5,868 bases of DNA, from assembly GCA_027730465.1 (NCBI GenBank), contig JAQCGQ010000048.1, forward strand, positions 1 through 5,868. Reading direction: 5' to 3'. This DNA is from Actinomycetota bacterium. GTDB taxonomy: Bacteria; Actinomycetota; Actinomycetes; Nanopelagicales; Nanopelagicaceae. This document shows positions 1 to 4,916 of the stretch, one piece after another (position 1 is the stretch's first letter; each line of letters begins with the position of its first letter). A program made the translations under genes and the position numbers. A model generated the notes under the pieces. It was not told the DNA's origin. It ran no database searches and saw only the letters and a list, made by a program, of their open reading frames with translations.

Positions 1-2
1 TT

Positions 3-359
3 CGAGCATCAGTTATCGCAGCATTAGGTAAACGCCTAGACCAAAGTTTGGCAGAGCATGAGATTAAAGAGTTCGCTACCGCACCCGCTCTGCGCCTTTA
101 CGTTGATAATAAAAAACAGGTTGATCTTTTTGTATTAGATGCTGAGGCAGTTCCAGAAGGTGGAATGGGAGTAGCTCGCCAATTAAAGGATGAGGTATTT
201 AACTGTCCGCCAGTTTTATTAATTACCGGACGTGAACAAGATAACTGGTTAGCCGCTTGGTCAAAAGCTGAGGCAACTGTGACACATCCAATTGATCCAT
301 TTAATATTGCAGCAAAGTGTGCCGCGCTTCTTAAGTCTGACTCTGCGCTCGCAAACTAG
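3..359 (+). CDS. Receiver-like (CheY-fold) protein, 5' end off the window
   Basis: The frame is open from the left edge to the TAG at 357-359, giving 118 residues. A TTG at 48 could start translation, but the residues before it (RASVIAALGKR) continue the alpha-1 helix of a receiver fold, so I read this as a C-terminal fragment missing roughly 10-15 residues. The fold is seen in VDLFVLDAEAVP, whose Asp (codon 138-140) sits at the phospho-acceptor position, in VLLITG with the conserved Thr, and in THPID near the C terminus. The last motif normally reads KP; here the lysine is replaced by His (codon 285-287), so classical phosphorylation switching is doubtful. No DNA-binding domain follows; the protein ends right after the receiver. 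From memory, similar stand-alone receiver-like proteins lie beside trpD in other Actinobacteria. It is followed by trpD after 13 nt and is probably co-transcribed with it. Function unknown; regulatory or scaffold role inferred. Confidence 0.75.
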   Translation, partial: RASVIAALGKRLDQSLAEHEIKEFATAPALRLYVDNKKQVDLFVLDAEAVPEGGMGVARQLKDEVFNCPPVLLITGREQDNWLAAWSKAEATVTHPIDPFNIAAKCAALLKSDSALAN

Positions 360-372
360 TAAGTAGTAATCG

Positions 373-1413
373 ATGGCTTGGGATTTAATCTTTAATTCAC
401 TCGCAGCGTCAAAGGACCTAACTGAAGAACAAATTAGTTGGGCTATGGGTCAAATTTTAGAGGGCAAAGCAAGCAATGATCAGATAAAACAATTTCTCCT
501 TGGTTTAAAGGCAAAAGGTGAAAGTGCTAAAGAGGTAGAAGCCCTAATCTCGCAGATGTACACATATTGTGCCCCAATTAATATTACCGAACGAGCCGTA
601 GACACAGTTGGAACTGGTGGTGATGGCGCTAATACAATAAATATTTCAACTACTGCCGCAATAATTACAAATGCAGCAGGTGCTCGAGTTGTTAAGCATG
701 GTAATCGTGCGGCCAGTTCTAAATGTGGAGCTGCTGATCTTCTAGAAGCTTTGGGTATAAAGATTGATTTAACTGGCAGTGAGGTTGAGCAAACTGTTCA
801 TAAGATCGGGATTGGTTTTTGTTTTGCACCTATTTTTCATTCATCAATGAAACATGCTGCCGCCGCACGTAAAGAGCTGGGCACGCCAACTATTTTTAAT
901 ATTTTAGGACCCTTAGCAAATCCAGCTAAGGCAATTGCCTGTGCTATTGGGGTTGCAAGAGCTGAACTACTGCCATTAATGTCACAGGTATTACTTGACC
1001 AAGGTAAAGAGGGCTTTGTTTTTCGTGGCGATGATGGTTTAGATGAAGTTTCACTATCTACTACCACGCAGGTTATTCAAATAAATGATGGCAAGTTAAC
1101 GCAGTCAGAGTTTAATCCAGCAGATTTAGGAATTTCTTCAAGTTCAATCTCTGATTTAGTAGGTGGAGATGCAAAATATAATGCTGATATTACGATGAAA
1201 ATTTTTGCAGGGCTAAAAGGACCAATGCGAGATGCAGTAACTTTAAATGCTGCATTTGCAATTGCAGCCTTTAAGGCAGATTTTGATTTGCCACTACAAA
1301 CCCAGATTGCGAATGGTTTTGTATTAGCTAATAAGGCAATTGATTCAGGGGCTGCCTTATCGGTTGTGAAAAAGTGGGGAGAATTAACAAATGAAATTGT
1401 CTCTGCTAGATAG
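373..1413 (+). CDS. trpD: Anthranilate phosphoribosyltransferase
   Basis: TrpD (EC 2.4.2.18) joins anthranilate to PRPP, giving N-(5-phosphoribosyl)anthranilate, the second step of tryptophan synthesis in the cytosol. The 346-residue length is normal for a full single-domain enzyme. An N-terminal helical domain (about residues 1-70) precedes the catalytic domain, which carries the PRPP loop GTGGDG (80-85), KHGNR (108-112), the substrate-binding stretch FAPIFHSSMK (151-160), ELGTPTIFNILGPLANP (168-184) and the metal-binding Asp-Glu in GLDEVS (D224, E225). All key motifs are intact. The ATG at 373 gives the usual N terminus; no good Shine-Dalgarno precedes it, and translation may be coupled to the upstream receiver-like gene, which ends 13 nt earlier. 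No other trp biosynthesis gene is adjacent. The 3' end overlaps the convergent exonuclease gene by 8 bp. Confidence 0.97.
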   Translation: MAWDLIFNSLAASKDLTEEQISWAMGQILEGKASNDQIKQFLLGLKAKGESAKEVEALISQMYTYCAPINITERAVDTVGTGGDGANTINISTTAAIITNAAGARVVKHGNRAASSKCGAADLLEALGIKIDLTGSEVEQTVHKIGIGFCFAPIFHSSMKHAAAARKELGTPTIFNILGPLANPAKAIACAIGVARAELLPLMSQVLLDQGKEGFVFRGDDGLDEVSLSTTTQVIQINDGKLTQSEFNPADLGISSSSISDLVGGDAKYNADITMKIFAGLKGPMRDAVTLNAAFAIAAFKADFDLPLQTQIANGFVLANKAIDSGAALSVVKKWGELTNEIVSAR

Positions 1414-2050
1414 AGCTTAATCCCCAATAGTTTTGCTGCTGAATATGCGCAGCAGTTTTTGCAAACTCCATTAAGGAATCCACGGTATTAATCTCAAATG
1501 ATCCTAATCGTTCAAGTAGTCCGTGGAGTATCTCAGTAGTCGCCAAAGCATCATCTAATGCCCGATGGTTAGGTTGGGTTTTAGTCCCAAAGTAGGACGC
1601 CAGTGTTTGAAGTTTGCAGTTTGGTACTTCTTCTTTTGTTAGCACCTGACGAGCAATAGTTACCGTATCTAATGTCTTATATTTTGGCCAGGTAATATCT
1701 AGTTCTTTAGCAGCGCTTTTGAGAAAACTTAAATCAAATGGTGCGTTATGAGCAACAATTATTACTTCATTATGTTTGCCAGTAAATTCAAGAAACGCTG
1801 GAAAAATCTCATCAATTACTGGTGCCTTAGCTAACATTAAATCAGTAATGCCGGTCATTTGCATTATGTAATCTGGAATTGGTGTTAGTGGATTTATAAA
1901 TGATTCAAAATTTCCAAGGTACTCACCGCTTCTAACCTTAACTGCGCCAATCTCAGTGATAGCTGCACCTTTTTTAGGAGATGCGCCGGTAGTCTCTAAA
2001 TCAACAATTACAAATGTAGTTTGCGAAAGTTTGGTGCTACCTAAGACCAT
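1406..2050 (-). CDS. DnaQ-like DEDDh 3'-5' exonuclease, single-domain form
   Basis: A 214-residue protein of the DnaQ/RNase T exonuclease superfamily, which removes nucleotides from 3' ends with two metal ions. All five catalytic positions are present: D17 and E19 in VDLETTG (Exo I), D106 in HNAPFD (Exo II), and H162 and D167 in HRALDDA (Exo III), which marks the DEDDh subtype. The domain fills about residues 12-182; a short tail follows and ends in NYWGLSSI. In many Actinobacteria (from memory, M. tuberculosis Rv2191, also next to trpD) this domain is fused to a C-terminal GIY-YIG, UvrC/Cho-like nuclease; here the protein stops where that module would begin. A role in DNA repair or proofreading is inferred; nothing identifies it as the replicative epsilon subunit. 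The ATG at 2050 has no Shine-Dalgarno but a -10-like TATCTT lies 6 nt upstream, consistent with a leaderless transcript. Confidence 0.9.
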   Translation of the reverse strand: MVLGSTKLSQTTFVIVDLETTGASPKKGAAITEIGAVKVRSGEYLGNFESFINPLTPIPDYIMQMTGITDLMLAKAPVIDEIFPAFLEFTGKHNEVIIVAHNAPFDLSFLKSAAKELDITWPKYKTLDTVTIARQVLTKEEVPNCKLQTLASYFGTKTQPNHRALDDALATTEILHGLLERLGSFEINTVDSLMEFAKTAAHIQQQNYWGLSSI

Positions 2051-2056
2051 AGGTAA

Positions 2057-2062
2057 AAGATA
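2057..2062 (-). promoter_or_regulatory. Candidate -10 box for a leaderless exonuclease mRNA
   Basis: Read on the minus strand, TATCTT fits the TAnnnT -10 pattern and ends 6 nt before the exonuclease ATG at 2050, the distance expected if transcription begins at the start codon. No ribosome binding site is visible and no convincing -35 box lies 16-18 nt upstream. The box lies in the 39-nt gap after marC, so the exonuclease may have its own promoter as well as read-through from marC. Confidence 0.4.
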
Positions 2063-2080
2063 GTTGCAATAGGTGACAGT

Positions 2081-2097
2081 TTGGCTTATTTAGCCAA
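2081..2097 (-). other. Small hairpin over the marC stop codon
   Basis: TTGGCT (2081-2086) and AGCCAA (2092-2097) are a perfect 6-bp inverted repeat around a 5-nt loop, covering the TAA of marC (2092-2090 on the minus strand). No U-run follows on the minus strand, so it is not a standard intrinsic terminator. It may slow read-through, protect the marC 3' end, or be chance. Confidence 0.25.
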
Positions 2098-2713
2098 TAT
2101 TAAAGAAAGCCTTGATAGCACTAACAATCATCTCCACCGCAATAGCTGATAAGAGTAAACCGGCAATCCGGGCAAGAAGAGTGACGCCAGAATCTTTAAT
2201 TATTGAAAGTATTTTCGTTGAGAACATAAAAGTAAGTCCAATAATGACGTGAACAGCCACAATTGCAATTGCTAGGGCACCTAACTGTTCATTTCCATTA
2301 GCTTTTTGTACATACAACATTGTGGTCACAATTGCGCCAGGACCAGCTAACAGTGGTGTGCCAAGTGGAACGAGTGCAATGTTTTGGGAGGTCGCAGAGT
2401 TATTGTCGGTAATTGAGCCAGTAAGAAGACCAAGTCCAGTAATTAAAAGCAATATGCCACCAGCTCCCTGCAGGGCGGGTAGTGAGATATTCAAATAACC
2501 TAAAAGAGCGTTACCAAAAAGTGCAAAGGTTACAATTACAAAAAGTGAGACAGTTGCTGCCTGCCATGCCAATCTGCGTTGGACTTTGATTGATTTTCCA
2601 GAAGCCAAACTTAAGAAAATTGGAGCAGCTCCTGGTGGATCTAAAATAACAAATAATGTTACAAAAGCTTGAGCACCAAAAGTGAGTGCAGAAATTGTAA
2701 GTGCGTCTTGCAT
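2090..2713 (-). CDS. MarC-family integral membrane protein
   Basis: A 207-residue, strongly hydrophobic protein of the MarC (UPF0056) family, located in the cytoplasmic membrane. Six transmembrane segments can be read at about residues 8-34, 48-72, 78-99, 112-135, 145-166 and 178-203. The two family motifs are present at equivalent places in the two halves: ILDPPGAAPIF (23-33) and PLGTPLLAGPGAIVTTM (116-132), in keeping with an internal duplication. Length is typical for the family. Its biochemical role is not established; the name comes from the E. coli mar locus, but as I recall E. coli MarC was later found not to contribute to multiple antibiotic resistance, so no resistance role should be read into it. 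It is divergent from kynU and lies 39 nt upstream of the exonuclease on the same strand. The ATG at 2713 is favoured by the first helix and by a strong -10 box 6 nt upstream. Confidence 0.92.
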   Translation of the reverse strand: MQDALTISALTFGAQAFVTLFVILDPPGAAPIFLSLASGKSIKVQRRLAWQAATVSLFVIVTFALFGNALLGYLNISLPALQGAGGILLLITGLGLLTGSITDNNSATSQNIALVPLGTPLLAGPGAIVTTMLYVQKANGNEQLGALAIAIVAVHVIIGLTFMFSTKILSIIKDSGVTLLARIAGLLLSAIAVEMIVSAIKAFFNIG

Positions 2714-2719
2714 TAAATT

Positions 2720-2725
2720 ATCATA
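2720..2725 (-). promoter_or_regulatory. Near-consensus -10 box of marC, leaderless arrangement
   Basis: On the minus strand TATGAT (5 of 6 to TATAAT) is followed by 6 nt (AATTTA) and then the marC ATG at 2713. That spacing puts the transcription start at or next to the start codon, giving a leaderless mRNA, which is common in Actinobacteria. No Shine-Dalgarno is present, which agrees. The -35 region is poor: TTAAGC lies 18 nt upstream. Confidence 0.6.
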
Positions 2726-2790
2726 CTCAAAATTGTTAAAACCGCTTAATTTGAGGTTATGTATAGACGGGCTTTCATTTCTATTACCTC

Positions 2791-2796
2791 TAGAAT
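2791..2796 (+). promoter_or_regulatory. Candidate -10 box of the kynU operon
   Basis: TAGAAT matches TATAAT at 5 of 6 positions and lies 45 nt upstream of the kynU ATG. It directly abuts the left arm of the inverted repeat at 2797-2829, so transcription would begin inside that arm, a usual place for a repressor site. No good -35 hexamer is seen 16-18 nt upstream, so this is a weak call, and an activator could be needed. Confidence 0.35.
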
Positions 2797-2829
2797 ACTC
2801 TTATGTAGTAATCACTAGGGGATAAGAGT
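2797..2829 (+). repeat. 8-bp perfect inverted repeat upstream of kynU, candidate operator or leader hairpin
   Basis: ACTCTTAT (2797-2804) and ATAAGAGT (2822-2829) are exact reverse complements separated by 17 nt, with centres 25 nt apart. The right arm ends 12 nt before the kynU ATG. The arms could bind a dimeric regulator across about two and a half helical turns, or form a stem in the mRNA leader just before the G-rich stretch GTGGGG (2829-2834), the only ribosome-binding-like sequence before kynU. Regulator unknown; the symmetry is directly seen, the function is inferred. Confidence 0.5.
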
Positions 2830-2843
2830 GGGGCAGTAGTAAT
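2805..2843 (+). repeat. Direct repeat of GTAGTAAT flanking the kynU leader
   Basis: The octamer GTAGTAAT occurs at 2805-2812, within the loop of the inverted repeat, and again at 2836-2843, running into the kynU start codon, 31 bp apart. A third copy at 363-370 lies just before trpD, with the following C also shared with the 2805 copy. May be chance or a weak regulatory element. Confidence 0.3.
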
Positions 2844-4116
2844 GAAGGCAACTGATCGAGATTACGCACTCTCACTGGATGCAAAAGACCCACTTGCAAA
2901 ATATAAATCCCAATTTGTAATTACTGATCCAGACTTATGTTACTTAGATGGTAACTCACTGGGTAGATTGCCTAAAAAAACTATTGAAAGCATTTCAAAT
3001 TTTTTAACGAAAGAATGGGGACCAGAGGTAGGTACTGGGTGGAGTCATTGGGTGGATGAAGCTCAACCAACTGGTGATTTACTTGGAGCTGCAGCACTTG
3101 GCGCCGCACCTGGCCAGATCCTAGTTTGTGACACGACTTCAGTTAATTTCTATCAACTTTGCCTTGCAGCGATTAAAGCACGGCCAGGTCGAAAAATAGT
3201 TATTACCGATAAAGCAAATTTTCCTACTGATCGATATATTTTAGAGGGAATTGCAAACCAACTTAATCTTAAATTAGTAATCATTGATAATGAAAACTCA
3301 AAAATTGCGCAACATGAGAGAATTACTACTGATGTACTAGCTCCTTATCTAAATGATGATGTTGCACTCGTAACTCTTCAAATTATTCAATATCGATCTG
3401 GAGCAAGAAGTGATATAAAGGCAATTACAGATCAGGTGCGAAAAATTGGCGGATTAGTACTTTGGGATGCTAGCCATGCAGTTGGCGCAATTGAATTAGA
3501 TTTAGATGCAAATGGTGTTGACCTATGCGTGGGATGCACATATAAGTACGGTAACTCAGGTCCTGGTTCACCCGCATGGCTTTATGTTTCAAAGCGAATT
3601 CAAAATCAATTACAGGTCCCTATTCAAGGCTGGTTTGCACAGGAGGCTCAGTTTGAAATGGGCGCAGAGTTTAAACGTGATGAGAGCATTCGTGGTTTTC
3701 AAATAGCCAGTCCCTCACTTATGGGAATTCGATGTGTGCAGAGTGCATTTGAAATGATTAAAGAGGCTGAAATTAAAAAAATTGCAGAAAAAGCTGGTCA
3801 GGGCACAGATTTAATGATTGGATTATTTGATGTTTGGCTTAAACCATTAGGTTTAATGTTAAATACTCCAAGGGATACAATGCAAAGAGGTGGGCATATC
3901 TCATTAGTTCACCCGGATGCGGCCAAAATATGTATAGCGCTTCGAGAAATGGCAAATGTAATTCCAGATTACCGAACACCAAACTCAATTAGGCTTGCCA
4001 TCTCACCTCTTACTACTTCATATACTGAAGTCTGGGATGGGTTTTTACGAATGAAGGAGCTAGTGGAAAGTGGTAAGTATAAAGAGGTAGCAGAGAGTGG
4101 TTCTCGAGTAACATGA
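2842..4116 (+). CDS. kynU: Kynureninase
   Basis: Kynureninase (EC 3.7.1.3) is a cytosolic PLP enzyme that splits L-kynurenine to anthranilate and L-alanine. The 424 residues match the usual length. Family signatures run in order: YLDGNSLGRLP (34-44), the phosphate-binding stretch DTTSVN (97-102), NFPTDRY (126-132), YRSG (184-187), WDASHAVGA (208-216; D209 should contact the PLP pyridine nitrogen), CTYKY (232-236; K235 the Schiff-base lysine), GPGSPAW (240-246), and SIRLAISPL (382-390), whose R384 fits the arginine binding the substrate carboxylate. The segment after the lysine reads GNSGPGSPAW instead of the commoner LNGGPGAPAF, a modest variant. No in-frame start lies between the ATG and the stop at 2809-2811. 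The ribosome binding site is weak (GTGGGG, 2829-2834). It heads an operon: its TGA overlaps the next ATG by 4 bp. Anthranilate output rather than 3-hydroxyanthranilate is inferred from the absence of a kynurenine monooxygenase here. Confidence 0.95.
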   Translation: MKATDRDYALSLDAKDPLAKYKSQFVITDPDLCYLDGNSLGRLPKKTIESISNFLTKEWGPEVGTGWSHWVDEAQPTGDLLGAAALGAAPGQILVCDTTSVNFYQLCLAAIKARPGRKIVITDKANFPTDRYILEGIANQLNLKLVIIDNENSKIAQHERITTDVLAPYLNDDVALVTLQIIQYRSGARSDIKAITDQVRKIGGLVLWDASHAVGAIELDLDANGVDLCVGCTYKYGNSGPGSPAWLYVSKRIQNQLQVPIQGWFAQEAQFEMGAEFKRDESIRGFQIASPSLMGIRCVQSAFEMIKEAEIKKIAEKAGQGTDLMIGLFDVWLKPLGLMLNTPRDTMQRGGHISLVHPDAAKICIALREMANVIPDYRTPNSIRLAISPLTTSYTEVWDGFLRMKELVESGKYKEVAESGSRVT

Positions 4117-4907
4117 GTGAGAACTTTGATTCTGCCCTTACCTATAACTCATATCTTGGAATAGATAAGTTACTTAAATTACAAAAACCACTTTCAGATG
4201 GCCCAGAGCATGATGAAATGCTTTTCATCATTATTCATCAAACCTATGAGTTATGGTTTAAACAATTAATTCACGAGTTTAAGCAGGCACAAGCAGCTTT
4301 AGAGTCTGGTGATACTTACTATTCATTATCTTTGCTGGGTCGGATTAGAACTATTTTGAAAGTTTGTGTTGCCCAAATAGATATCCTAGAAACGATGACT
4401 CCATTGCAATTTAATGCCTTCCGTTCATATCTATCATCATCTAGTGGGTTTCAATCTGCTCAGTTTAGAAAAGTGGAGGCTTTATTAGGCCGGCGGGATA
4501 GTAAAATGACATCACATTTGCCGCCAAAAGTGGCCGAAGAGATTGCTCAAATAACTAAAAGTAATTCACTCTGGGATTCAACGCTCATCTACTTAACTAA
4601 ACAAGGACACCAAATGCCAGAAGAGGTATTAAAGCGAGATAAATCCCAGACCTATACCCAGAACAAGATAGTTCAAGAAGTTTTGCTTAAACTACATCGA
4701 AGTGATCCGCAGACATCGATTGTCTGTGAGCGATTAGTTGATATTGATGAGGGATTGCAAGAATGGCGTTATCGTCATGTGAAAATGGTCGAGCGAACAA
4801 TTGGCCAAAAAATTGGTACCGGTGGATCAAGTGGAGTTGGCTACCTAAGTACTACATTATCTAACCCGGTATTTCCAGATCTTTGGCAGATTAGATCTAG
4901 TTTTTAA
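4113..4907 (+). CDS. kynA: Tryptophan 2,3-dioxygenase
   Basis: This heme enzyme (EC 1.13.11.11) inserts O2 into the indole ring of L-tryptophan, giving N-formylkynurenine, the first and usually rate-setting step of the kynurenine pathway. At 264 residues it is close to the usual bacterial length of about 280. LTYNSYLGIDKLLKLQ (9-24) and HDEMLFIIIHQTYELWFK (33-50) form the N-terminal signature, with H42 at the distal-pocket histidine. R104 in FRSYL and the SGFQSAQFR stretch (111-119) match the substrate-carboxylate arginine region. H222 in WRYRHVKMVER is the proximal heme ligand, followed by GTGGSSG (235-241), whose T236 fits the substrate-ammonium contact. All key residues are present. Its ATG overlaps the kynU stop (ATGA), so translation is probably coupled. 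The formamidase needed to link it to kynureninase is not seen in this window and may lie further downstream or elsewhere. Confidence 0.96.
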   Translation: MSENFDSALTYNSYLGIDKLLKLQKPLSDGPEHDEMLFIIIHQTYELWFKQLIHEFKQAQAALESGDTYYSLSLLGRIRTILKVCVAQIDILETMTPLQFNAFRSYLSSSSGFQSAQFRKVEALLGRRDSKMTSHLPPKVAEEIAQITKSNSLWDSTLIYLTKQGHQMPEEVLKRDKSQTYTQNKIVQEVLLKLHRSDPQTSIVCERLVDIDEGLQEWRYRHVKMVERTIGQKIGTGGSSGVGYLSTTLSNPVFPDLWQIRSSF

Positions 4908-4913
4908 GGAGAT
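4906..4913 (+). promoter_or_regulatory. Strong Shine-Dalgarno that fixes a TTG start
   Basis: AAGGAGAT overlaps the last two bases of the dioxygenase stop codon. Its AAGGAG core lies 5 nt before a TTG at 4917. It is the best ribosome binding site in the window and is the reason to start the aminotransferase at TTG and not at the first in-frame ATG (5028), which would cut off conserved N-terminal sequence. Confidence 0.8.
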
Positions 4914-4916
4914 AAA

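Noticed and set aside
48..50. TTG as the true start of the first gene
   Set aside because: The frame is open to the left edge and the residues before the TTG fit the first helix of a receiver fold; no ribosome site precedes the TTG.
837..1067. 76-codon open frame on the minus strand
   Set aside because: It lies wholly inside trpD on the opposite strand; its translation shows no domain or plausible start context, and trpD motifs fully explain the region.
1077..1427. 116-codon open frame on the minus strand, antisense to the trpD 3' end
   Set aside because: No recognisable family, low-complexity composition typical of an antisense shadow, and it also conflicts with the end of the exonuclease gene.
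1406..2050. Replicative DNA polymerase III epsilon subunit (dnaQ)
   Set aside because: The nuclease motifs fit the superfamily, but the context and the likely relationship to the trpD-linked repair-type exonucleases do not support a proofreading subunit.
2081..2097. Intrinsic terminator after marC
   Set aside because: The stem is only 6 bp and no U-run follows on the minus strand, so it is listed only as a weak hairpin.
2090..2713. Multidrug resistance function for the MarC protein
   Set aside because: The family name is historical; nothing in the sequence or surroundings supports a resistance or efflux role.
3506..3706. 66-codon open frame on the plus strand
   Set aside because: Out-of-frame shadow inside kynureninase, overlapping its PLP-lysine region, which is clearly real in the other frame.
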